From assembly GCA_934667295.1 (NCBI GenBank), contig CAKULR010000063.1, positions 1 through 9,019 of the forward strand: 9,019 bases of DNA, written 5' to 3'. Under the pieces are notes generated by a model, which did not search any database, was not told the DNA's origin, and saw nothing but the letters and a program-made list of their open reading frames with translations. The position numbers were made by a program, and so were the translations under genes. This document shows, one piece after another, positions 1-6,161 of this stretch. This DNA comes from an uncultured Kiritimatiellota bacterium (GTDB taxonomy: Bacteria > Verrucomicrobiota > Kiritimatiellia > RFP12 > UBA1067). The first letter of the stretch is position 1. The number at the start of each line of letters is the position of its first letter.

Positions 1-2320
1 ACCGCACGACGCTCCCCACCTCCACGCCGGGGAGGTTCACGACGAGGAGCTTCGAGGCGGGGTAGCGCGGGGCAGACGCCACCCGGTCGCCGTCCAGCAG
101 GTTGACCTCCTTCGGCGTCACCGCGAAGACCCGTCCGTTCCGGTTCGAGACCGTCGCCGAGACGAGTTCGACCTGCCGCGTACAGGGCACGTAGGTGAAC
201 GTGAGTTCGCTCGCGGCCGTCTTGCCGCGCGGGGTCAGGATCTCCTTTTCGACGGTGTTCGTCGTCACCCAGGCCGTCGGCGAGACGAGGTGCGTCACCA
301 TCGTCTCCTCGCGGATGCGCAGATGTGCGCCTGCATCGTCGCGCGCCGCGAAGAGCGCCGTCTCGCGTTCGGCGGTCTCCACGTCCTTGCGCGCGATACG
401 CAGCGCGTCGTAGGCGGCGACGTCGATCTCCACGTCCGCCACCTGCATCGTCCGCCGGGCGGACAGCACGCCGTTCGTGCAGGAGACGGTGCGGGCGTAG
501 GCGAACGCGCCCGCGCGGACGTCGGCGGGGGCGGGCAGGGCACGGACCGCGCCGAGGGAGGCGTCGAGCGTGAGGCGCAGCGTCTCCTCCGTCCCCGCCG
601 TACAGGGCAGCACGAGCGGGAAGCGGCGCGTCTCCAGCGCGGTGTTCTCGTCGAGCAGCCCCGCCACCACGCTCAGCGCGGCGGTGGCGAACGGCAGCGT
701 GAGCGCGTCGCGCGTGCGGCCGCGCCGGAGCGCGCCCGGCAGGTCCGTACACGTCGTCGCCGCACGCGGCGCCTCCGTGTCGCGCAGGTCCTTCGGGCTC
801 ACCTCCAGCGAAAGCAGGTCCGCGCCGGCGGCGACACGGCGCCAGATCCCCTCGAACCAGCGCCGACGCGCGGCGGGCGTCTTCCGGAGGAGCGTGTGGC
901 GCAGGACGGTGTCGTTGATGCCGTCGAACGCGAAGGAGGTCGTGAGCAGGATGCCGCCGTCGGCGTCGAGCGTGCCGGAGGAGTCGACGCGGAGCGTGTT
1001 CGCGCGGACGGAGGGGACGGGCGAGGTGAGGAGGCGTTCGCCCTCGGGGCGCGCCACGAGGTACGACTTGTCCGAGAGGTAGGCGGGCAGCAGGTCCTTC
1101 GTCGATTCGTCCGTCGGGTCCATCAGGAGGTAGGCGGCGCCGGGGCGCGCCACGGCGACGACGGCATGGTTGAAGTACGGCGAGGGGATCTCGGGGTCCA
1201 TCTTCGCGCCGGCGTGGATGAGGACGGGGTAGGCCGGCACGCCCGCGATGCGCAGGAGGGCGACGAGCAGCGCGGCCTTGTCGCGGCAGACGCCGTAGCG
1301 GTTTTCGAAGGTGAGGGAAACGTCGTGCGGCTCGTAGCCGGGCGCGTCGTCCTCCAGCGTGAGGCCCATGTAGCGGACCTCCTGGGAGACGAACCGGAAA
1401 AGGGCGCGGATCCGCTCGTCGTCCGTCCCGCACGCCTGCGTCAACGTGCGGACGGCGTTCGTCATCGCGGGCGTCGTACGGGCGAGGTGGGGGGCGCAGA
1501 GGTTCCAGTACCAGCGCGAGACGGCGGGCCAGTCGGGGATTGTCGAGAGGCGCAGCGTCTGCACGGCGCGCGAGAGGGGCGGCATGTTCGGCTCGGTGAA
1601 GACCTGCGGCACGTCGCGGGCGGTCCAGGCGAGCAGACGGCGTCCGTCGGCGAGGAGGCGGTCCGGCGCGCGCGTCACCGTGTCCGAAAAAGGCCGGCGC
1701 ACGGCCGCGTGGACGAGGGGAAGCCCGGCGGGCGCGTCGACGGTGACGACGGTGGAGAGGATCGGCGCCGTCAGTTCGAGGAGGGTCGTATCCGCCCACG
1801 CCCCCCGCATCCGGGCCTTCCGCGTACGGCGCCAGACGCGCACGTGGCGAATCTCGCCCACGGCGAGGCCGGGCACCGCGCAGGAGAGCGTGCGAGCGAG
1901 GGGATCGACGATGTTCGAATCCAGGGAGGCGTTGTCCGTCGCGGTCTTCAACGTGCGTGTGAAGTCGACGGGGCGCACGACACCGTTTGTCCCGACGATC
2001 TCCACCGCGAGGATGCCCGCGTCGCCGTAGCACGCATTGTAGTCGAGCGAGACGGTCGCGTAGGCGCGGCGGCCCTTCTCGGTGAGCACCTTGACCCATT
2101 CGTCGTCCCAGGCGATGTCCGAGCCGTCAGCCTCGAAGCGCGTGTGGAGGCGGTCGTCGACGACCACGCTGTCCGCGTCGGGGAAGCGCGCGGCGGTCGC
2201 GCGCGCCGCCGCCGCGACGACCTGCGCGGGGACGGCGCGGAACGCCTCCGGCATGTCCGCTGCCGGGTCCGCACGTACAAGGGCCGCCAGCGCGGCGATG
2301 GTGCAACACAGAATCCTCAT
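1..2320 (-). CDS. Exported DUF3857 and transglutaminase-like protein, partial (C-terminus beyond the left edge)
   Basis: The frame is open from the ATG at 2320 to base 1, giving 773 residues with no stop, so the gene continues out of the window. Residues 1-21 look like a signal peptide: Met-Arg, a hydrophobic stretch, then a cut near ADPA. Residues about 50-240 fit DUF3857, a beta-rich domain common at the N-terminus of exported bacterial transglutaminase proteins. Residues about 295-405 form a transglutaminase-like core with a visible triad: Cys345 in YGVCRDKA, His385 in YFNHAVV and Asp401 in LMDPTD. A region without recognised motifs follows at about 440-650. From about 655 to the break the sequence again reads like DUF3857, with ILTPRGK and LPGVEVGSVVR aligning to VLTEKGR and VPGLAVGEIRHV of the first copy. 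The intact triad suggests an active thiol enzyme, perhaps a protease or amidase rather than a cross-linker; the substrate is unknown. It is transcribed divergently from the foldase gene and has no Shine-Dalgarno site. Confidence 0.88.
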   Translation of the reverse strand, partial: MRILCCTIAALAALVRADPAADMPEAFRAVPAQVVAAAARATAARFPDADSVVVDDRLHTRFEADGSDIAWDDEWVKVLTEKGRRAYATVSLDYNACYGDAGILAVEIVGTNGVVRPVDFTRTLKTATDNASLDSNIVDPLARTLSCAVPGLAVGEIRHVRVWRRTRKARMRGAWADTTLLELTAPILSTVVTVDAPAGLPLVHAAVRRPFSDTVTRAPDRLLADGRRLLAWTARDVPQVFTEPNMPPLSRAVQTLRLSTIPDWPAVSRWYWNLCAPHLARTTPAMTNAVRTLTQACGTDDERIRALFRFVSQEVRYMGLTLEDDAPGYEPHDVSLTFENRYGVCRDKAALLVALLRIAGVPAYPVLIHAGAKMDPEIPSPYFNHAVVAVARPGAAYLLMDPTDESTKDLLPAYLSDKSYLVARPEGERLLTSPVPSVRANTLRVDSSGTLDADGGILLTTSFAFDGINDTVLRHTLLRKTPAARRRWFEGIWRRVAAGADLLSLEVSPKDLRDTEAPRAATTCTDLPGALRRGRTRDALTLPFATAALSVVAGLLDENTALETRRFPLVLPCTAGTEETLRLTLDASLGAVRALPAPADVRAGAFAYARTVSCTNGVLSARRTMQVADVEIDVAAYDALRIARKDVETAERETALFAARDDAGAHLRIREETMVTHLVSPTAWVTTNTVEKEILTPRGKTAASELTFTYVPCTRQVELVSATVSNRNGRVFAVTPKEVNLLDGDRVASAPRYPASKLLVVNLPGVEVGSVVR

Positions 2321-2327
2321 GTCGTGT

Positions 2328-2336
2328 AGTGTACCA
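2328..2336 (-). promoter_or_regulatory. Extended -10 promoter for the DUF3857/transglutaminase gene
   Basis: Read on the minus strand, TGGTACACT lies 7 nt upstream of the ATG. TACACT (2333-2328) matches four of six positions of the sigma-70 -10 consensus, and the TGG before it fits an extended -10 element. No good -35 hexamer sits 17 nt upstream (GCGCAA). Transcription from this box would begin at or a few bases before the start codon, so the mRNA would be leaderless or nearly so. This is a motif reading only. Confidence 0.5.
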
Positions 2337-2350
2337 TAATTGGCGACGGC

Positions 2351-2379
2351 TTGCGCGCGCGCGCGCGTTTTGGTATTCT
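2351..2379 (+). promoter_or_regulatory. Sigma-70-like promoter of the foldase-rsmA operon
   Basis: TTGCGC at 2351-2356 and TATTCT at 2374-2379 are separated by exactly 17 nt, the preferred sigma-70 spacing. Only 8 nt separate the -10 box from the ATG at 2388, so the predicted transcript starts within a few bases of the start codon. No purine-rich Shine-Dalgarno sequence precedes that ATG, which agrees with leaderless initiation. The -35 box matches the consensus only in its TTG. Confidence 0.5.
2353..2367. repeat. Alternating GC tract in the divergent promoter region
   Basis: Fifteen bases of strict G/C alternation (seven GC units plus a final G) lie between the two divergent genes. The tract overlaps the proposed -35 and fills much of the -35 to -10 spacer of the rightward promoter. 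Alternating purine-pyrimidine GC runs are known to adopt left-handed Z-DNA under negative supercoiling, and dinucleotide runs can slip during replication. Whether either happens here is unknown. Confidence 0.75.
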
Positions 2380-2387
2380 ACCCCGCC

Positions 2388-3329
2388 ATGAAGACAGGTT
2401 CTTTTGCAGTGGCGTTCGGCACGTTCGCCATCACCGTTCTCGCACAGGGCGCGACGCTCGACGGCCTCGCGGCCAAGGTGAACGACGCGGTCATCACCGT
2501 CGGCGACGTGGTGAACGAAATGCGGCGCGGCGACCCCAAGCAGGACTTCCGTACCGCCTACAGCAATGCGGTGGAGGAGGCGGTCAACCGCCGCCTCATC
2601 CTCGACGCGGCGGTCGGGAAGAAGCTCGAAATGCAGGAATGGCTCGTGGACAACCGCGTGCGCGAGATCGTGAAGGAGAATTTCGGCGGCGACATGAACA
2701 AGCTCAACGCGCAGCTCGCCCAGTCGAAGGTCGCCCTCACGGACTGGCGCAACCAGATCCGCGACGACATGATCGTGAACGCGATGCGCTTCCAGATGGT
2801 GGACAAGGGGGCGGACCCCTCCCCCGCCGAGATGCACAGCGAATACCTCATGCACCGCGACCGCTACTGCAGCGAGGCGAAGACCACGGTGAGCGTGATC
2901 CTCCTGCGTCCGCCCACGGACGACAAGACGCCCTCCGTCACGACGCGCGGCGAGGACATCCTCGGCCGGCTCGCGGCGGGCGAGAAGTTCGCCGACCTCG
3001 CGAAGGCCTTCTCCGCCGACTCCCACGCGAAGGACGGCGGGCAGTGGAAGGACGTGAAGCCCGAGGAGGCGTTCCGCCCCGAAATCGCCGACGCCATTTC
3101 AAAACTCAAGGTCGGCGAGGTCTCCAAGCTCGTCAACCTGGACGGCTGGGGCTTCATCGTGCGGAAGGACGCCGAGACGAAGGACCGGCAGCTCTCCTTC
3201 GCGGAAGCCTACGACCAGGTTGCGCGCAACGTGCGCAAACGCCTCGTCCGGGCCCGCCACGACGCCTGGATCGCGCGTCTGCGCGCGGCGGCCTTCATCA
3301 AGGTCTACCCCATCCCCGACGAGAAGTGA
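2388..3329 (+). CDS. SurA-like periplasmic peptidylprolyl cis-trans isomerase (parvulin type)
   Basis: The protein has 313 residues. An N-terminal signal peptide (Lys2, a hydrophobic core at about 6-19, likely cut near AQGA) predicts export to the periplasm. Residues about 25-150 resemble the helical SurA N-terminal chaperone domain, starting AAKVNDAVITVGDV. Residues about 160-258 form one PpiC/rotamase domain, with FADLAKAFSAD, GGQW and VGEVSKLVNLDGWGFIV as its conserved blocks. The rest is a basic helical tail. E. coli SurA is about 430 residues with two rotamase domains, so this is a short, one-domain form. The likely role is folding outer-membrane or secreted proteins. A TTG at 2340 would lengthen the frame by 16 residues but lies upstream of the proposed promoter and would bury the signal peptide, so the ATG at 2388 is preferred. 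The stop overlaps the rsmA start. In E. coli surA lies near rsmA too, which supports the SurA reading. A generic PpiC-family chaperone is the alternative. Confidence 0.88.
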   Translation: MKTGSFAVAFGTFAITVLAQGATLDGLAAKVNDAVITVGDVVNEMRRGDPKQDFRTAYSNAVEEAVNRRLILDAAVGKKLEMQEWLVDNRVREIVKENFGGDMNKLNAQLAQSKVALTDWRNQIRDDMIVNAMRFQMVDKGADPSPAEMHSEYLMHRDRYCSEAKTTVSVILLRPPTDDKTPSVTTRGEDILGRLAAGEKFADLAKAFSADSHAKDGGQWKDVKPEEAFRPEIADAISKLKVGEVSKLVNLDGWGFIVRKDAETKDRQLSFAEAYDQVARNVRKRLVRARHDAWIARLRAAAFIKVYPIPDEK

Positions 3330-4156
3330 ACCTCACGAGTCCAGCGCAGGTCAAGGCGTGGTGCCTTGCGAACGGCTTCCACCCCAACAAGGTCCTCGGG
3401 CAGAACTTCCTCATCGACCGCAACGCCCTGGAGGCGATCGTCGACGCGGCGGGTCTCCCGGAGGCGGCTGCCCGCGTGCTGGCGATCGGCCCCGGCCTCG
3501 GCGTGCTGACCGAGGAGCTGCTGCGGCGCGGCGCCGCCGTCACGGCCATCGAGAAGGATCCCGTCCTCGCGGCGCGGCTCGCCGCCTCCCTCGGCAATCC
3601 GCCCGCGCTCACGGTCGTCGCGGGCGACGCGCTCGACTGCATCAAGGCCGGTTCCTGCGACGGCTTCCCCTTCCTCGTCTCGAACCTGCCCTACCAGGCC
3701 GGCACGCGCATTCTCCTCGAACTCATCCAGCGCGTCGCCCCCGCCCAGTCCGCCCAGCCCCCGGAGGTGCTGGTCGTGCTCGTGCAGACCGAGGTGGCGG
3801 ACCGCCTGGCGGCGGGCCCCGGCTCGAAGACGCGCGGGCTCGCGGGCGTGTGGGCGCAGCTTGACTACGACGTGAAGGCCGTGCGGAAGGTGGCGGCGAG
3901 CTGCTTCTGGCCGCGTCCCGAAATCGGCTCCACCGTCGTGAAGCTCGTGCGGCACCACCGCAACGACGCGCTCGACCCGGCGGCACGCGCCCTCTTCCAC
4001 CGCCTCACGAAACAGGCGTTCGAACACCGCCGCAAGCAGCTCGGCGCGATCTTCAAGGGCGTGGTCGAATCGACCGCGCGCGCCGAGCAGCTGTCGAACG
4101 ACGACTGGCTCGGCCTCGCGACGTCGCTCGCCGAACAGACCGCACATACCCCCTGA
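3326..4156 (+). CDS. rsmA: 16S rRNA (adenine1518-N6/adenine1519-N6)-dimethyltransferase RsmA (KsgA)
   Basis: The protein has 276 residues, the usual RsmA size. It dimethylates two adjacent adenines in the 3'-terminal helix of 16S rRNA using S-adenosylmethionine, a late check in 30S assembly in the cytoplasm. Visible blocks are the family start LTSPAQVKAW, LGQNFLID (24-31), SAM motif I IGPGLG (54-59), the acidic motif II AIEKD (74-78), AGDAL (99-103), the catalytic NLPY (120-123), and the C-terminal AFEHRRKQL (231-239). The start is a GTG at 3326 whose last two bases form part of the TGA of the foldase gene (GTGA overlap), which suggests translational coupling. Homologues begin just ahead of LTSP, so this start fits well. 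Oddity: the residue before IGPG, commonly Glu in this family, is Ala53. ErmC-like methyltransferases share the fold, but the N-terminal block and overall length fit RsmA. Confidence 0.95.
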   Translation: MNLTSPAQVKAWCLANGFHPNKVLGQNFLIDRNALEAIVDAAGLPEAAARVLAIGPGLGVLTEELLRRGAAVTAIEKDPVLAARLAASLGNPPALTVVAGDALDCIKAGSCDGFPFLVSNLPYQAGTRILLELIQRVAPAQSAQPPEVLVVLVQTEVADRLAAGPGSKTRGLAGVWAQLDYDVKAVRKVAASCFWPRPEIGSTVVKLVRHHRNDALDPAARALFHRLTKQAFEHRRKQLGAIFKGVVESTARAEQLSNDDWLGLATSLAEQTAHTP

Positions 4157-4178
4157 GCGTGGCGCTGTGGGGAACGGC

Positions 4179-4198
4179 GGTCGCGCGGGAGCGCGACC
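4179..4198. terminator. Perfect 8-bp hairpin downstream of rsmA (possible terminator or REP-like palindrome)
   Basis: GGTCGCGC, loop GGGA, GCGCGACC: an uninterrupted 8-bp GC stem with a 4-nt loop, 22 nt after the rsmA stop. No T-tract follows on either strand, so it does not meet the classical intrinsic terminator pattern. It could stop transcription with Rho, protect the 3' end, or be one unit of a dispersed palindromic repeat. Confidence 0.35.
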
Positions 4199-4218
4199 CT
4201 CCCGGCTACCGGACACCA

Positions 4219-4389
4219 CGCGCCGAGGACGTCGCGCCCTACCAAGGGTACGTGACGTGGGTACGTGACGTGGGTACGTGACGTGGGCGCGACGTGGTAG
4301 GGGCCGACGTCCCGGCGGCCCGCGTACACGATGGCGTTCTCGTAGGCGTCCCCGTTGGCACGGCGCGCCGAGGACGTCGCGCCCTACCA
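4219..4389. repeat. Composite repeat: 26-bp direct copies with an inverted copy between them
   Basis: The 26 bases at 4219-4244 recur exactly at 4364-4389, with key core GAGGACGTCGCGCCCTACCA. A third, degraded copy lies in inverted orientation at about 4296-4317 and reads GCCGGGACGTCGGCCCC on the minus strand (one deletion and two substitutions against the core). The first and the inverted copies flank the 13-bp tandem array and could pair as a long imperfect stem. The arrangement looks like a small dispersed repeat of REP or MITE type. The family cannot be confirmed from one locus. Confidence 0.75.
4247..4285. repeat. Three perfect 13-bp tandem repeats (GGTACGTGACGTG)
   Basis: The unit occupies 4247-4259, 4260-4272 and 4273-4285 without a mismatch. 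A shortened fourth unit (GGCGCGACGTG) follows at 4286-4296. Each unit holds ACGT-G-ACGT, a near-palindrome around one central base. The array sits inside the composite repeat, between convergent gene ends. Confidence 0.9.
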
Positions 4390-4430
4390 GGGATGCGGCA
4401 CCCGGATCCTTCTCCGTCACGGTGTTCTTC

Positions 4431-4451
4431 GTGCGCGAGTCTACCGCGCAC
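4431..4451 (-). terminator. Weak hairpin just after the ATPase operon stop
   Basis: GTGCGCG and CGCGCAC form a 7-bp perfect stem with a 7-nt loop, starting 9 nt past the last stop codon of the leftward operon. No T-run follows on the minus strand. It is well placed for a 3'-end structure, but intrinsic termination is not shown. Confidence 0.3.
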
Positions 4452-4460
4452 ATCGATCAA

Positions 4461-6161
4461 TCAGGTGTAGCGCAGCACCTCGTCCACGGTCGTGTAGCCG
4501 TCGAGGATGGCGCGCACGCCGTCCTCGCGCATCGTGCGCATGCCGAGCTCACGGGCCTTTTCGCGGATGATGAGCGTGGGGGAGCGGGCGTTGATGAGCT
4601 CGCGGATCGGGTTCGTGACGCGCAGGTACTCGAAGATCGCCTTGCGTCCCTTGTAGCCCGTTCCGTTGCAGGTCTTGCAGCCCTTGCCGAAGAAGAACTG
4701 CCGTCCGCCGATCTCGTCGCGGTGGAGGTTGATGCGGTCAAGCGTCTCGTCGTCCGGGTCGTAGCCCTCCTTGCAGTCCTTGCAGCAGGTGCGGAGCAGG
4801 CGCTGGCCGAGCACGGCTTCGAGCGTGGAGGCCACCATGTAGGGGGCCACGTTCATGTCGACGAAGCGCATCACGGCGCCGGCGGCGTCGTTCGTGTGGA
4901 GGGTGGAGAACACGAGGTGGCCGGTGAGGGCGGCCTGGATGGCGATTTCGGCCGTTTCGAGGTCGCGGATCTCGCCGACCATGATGATGTCGGGGTCCTG
5001 GCGCAGGAAGGCGCGCAGCACCTTCGCGAACGTGTTGCCGACCTCGTGGTTGATCGGCACCTGCACGATGCCGTCCATGTCGTATTCGACCGGTTCCTCG
5101 GCGGTGAGCAGCTTCGAGTCGATCGTGTTGATGCGGCGCAGCACGGAGTAGAGCGTCGTCGTCTTGCCGGAACCCGTCGGACCGGTCACGACGATGATGC
5201 CGTTCGGCTTCTCGATGTCCATCGTGATCTGCTCGTAGACGTCCTCCGGCAGGCCCACGTTCTCCAGGTCGAGCGACGTGGCGCTCTGGTCGAGGATACG
5301 CATCACGACGGACTCGCCGTGGGTCGTCGGCAGGCAGCTCACGCGCAGGTCAACGGGGCGGCCGGCCACGGTGATCGCGATGCGGCCGTCCTGCGGGATG
5401 CGGCGCTCGGCGATGTTGAGGTTCGCCATGATCTTCACGCGGGAGATGATGGCGGGGGCCATCGAGACGTCCGGGGCCTTCACCTCGTAGAGGGCGCCGT
5501 CCACGCGGTAGCGGATCTTGAAGTCGTGTTCGAAGGGCTCGATGTGGATGTCGGCCGCGCGGTCCACGACACCCTGGTAGAGGATCATGTTGACGAACTT
5601 GACGACGGCGTTGTTGTTCGCCGCGCCTTCGAGGGCGGCCACGTCGTTCGGGTCGCCCTTCAGGCTCTCGTCGCCCTCCATGCCCTCGCCGAGGCTTTTG
5701 AGCATGTCCGCCACGGAATCGCTCGCGTCGCCGTAGTGCTGGGCGATGCGCTCGTTCACGTCCTTCTCGCGCGCCATGACGAAGCGCACCTCCTTCGAGA
5801 GGGAGAAGGCGACCTCGTCGGCGACGCGCGGGTCGACGAGGCTGGAGGTCGCGAGCGTGACGCTGTTGCCGTCCACGCCCACGCAGAGGACGTTGTACAT
5901 GCGCGCGATGGAGGCGGGGATGGCGTTGACGACGTCGTCGTCGAGCTCCATCTTCGAGAGGTCCACGACCTCGCAGCCCTGGTAGGCCGCCATCATGCCG
6001 AGCAGGGTGTCCTCGTCCAGGTAGCCGCCGTCCACGATGATTTCGCGGACGGTCTTGCCGCCCGAATTGGCCTGTTCCTCGCGGATCGTGTCGACACCGT
6101 CCTTGTCGAGCACGCCATTCTGGACCAAGAGGTCGAGCAGCGGATCAAACTGTTGAGTCAT
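4461..6161 (-). CDS. GspE/PilB-family type II secretion or type IV pilus assembly ATPase (distal paralogue)
   Basis: The protein has 566 residues, the usual size. Residues 1-145 resemble the T2SSE/MshEN N-terminal domain. The hexameric ATPase core shows Walker A GPTGSGKTTT (327-336), an Asp-box region TAEEPVEY (353-360), Walker B DPDIIMVGEIRD (389-400) and His box GHLVFSTLHTNDA (414-426). A zinc-binding tetracysteine is present: CKDC (460-463) and CKTC (495-498), with an extra Cys459. The C-terminal MRTMREDG block is typical. Such ATPases work at the inner-membrane cytoplasmic face, driving polymerisation of pilins or pseudopilins. The Asp box has Glu-Glu where Glu-Asp is usual. The two RLGxxL motifs that bind cyclic di-GMP in MshEN domains are degenerate. 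The start overlaps the pilT stop by 4 nt (ATGA), implying coupling, and this is the last gene of the operon. PilB versus GspE cannot be settled without pilin or secretin neighbours. Confidence 0.92.
   Translation of the reverse strand: MTQQFDPLLDLLVQNGVLDKDGVDTIREEQANSGGKTVREIIVDGGYLDEDTLLGMMAAYQGCEVVDLSKMELDDDVVNAIPASIARMYNVLCVGVDGNSVTLATSSLVDPRVADEVAFSLSKEVRFVMAREKDVNERIAQHYGDASDSVADMLKSLGEGMEGDESLKGDPNDVAALEGAANNNAVVKFVNMILYQGVVDRAADIHIEPFEHDFKIRYRVDGALYEVKAPDVSMAPAIISRVKIMANLNIAERRIPQDGRIAITVAGRPVDLRVSCLPTTHGESVVMRILDQSATSLDLENVGLPEDVYEQITMDIEKPNGIIVVTGPTGSGKTTTLYSVLRRINTIDSKLLTAEEPVEYDMDGIVQVPINHEVGNTFAKVLRAFLRQDPDIIMVGEIRDLETAEIAIQAALTGHLVFSTLHTNDAAGAVMRFVDMNVAPYMVASTLEAVLGQRLLRTCCKDCKEGYDPDDETLDRINLHRDEIGGRQFFFGKGCKTCNGTGYKGRKAIFEYLRVTNPIRELINARSPTLIIREKARELGMRTMREDGVRAILDGYTTVDEVLRYT

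Larger units (their letters stand above)
4157..4460. other. Convergent intergenic region without a supported gene
   Basis: These 304 bases separate the ends of rsmA and the leftward ATPase operon. Open frames here are short and composed of repeat sequence. The region holds a perfect 8-bp hairpin near the rsmA end, three 13-bp tandem repeats, a 26-bp sequence present twice in direct and once in degraded inverted orientation, and a 7-bp hairpin near the ATPase operon end. Intergenic regions between convergent genes are typical places for REP-like dispersed repeats and terminators. I see no integrase, transposase or RNA gene. Confidence 0.7.

Noticed and set aside
290..2329. Long plus-strand open frame of 679 codons opposite the DUF3857 gene
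   Set aside because: It is Arg/Gly/Val-rich with no recognisable domain, while the minus strand encodes a signal peptide, DUF3857 blocks and a full transglutaminase triad. GC-rich third positions on one strand suppress stops on the other.
2127..3026. Minus-strand open frame of 299 codons across the divergent promoter
   Set aside because: It overlaps parts of two well-supported genes and both promoters. Its composition is biased and it shows no domain.
2351..3325. N-terminal extension of the rsmA frame back to 2351
   Set aside because: The upstream part is a shadow frame of the foldase gene. RsmA homology begins at the GTG at 3326, next to the conserved LTSP block.
4179..4198. Hairpin as a confident intrinsic terminator
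   Set aside because: The stem is perfect, but neither strand has a following T-run, so it is listed only as a low-confidence candidate.
4247..4285. 13-bp tandem array as a CRISPR or an origin iteron set
   Set aside because: The repeats are contiguous without spacers, so it is not a CRISPR. There is no DnaA-box cluster, AT-rich region or replication gene to support an origin.
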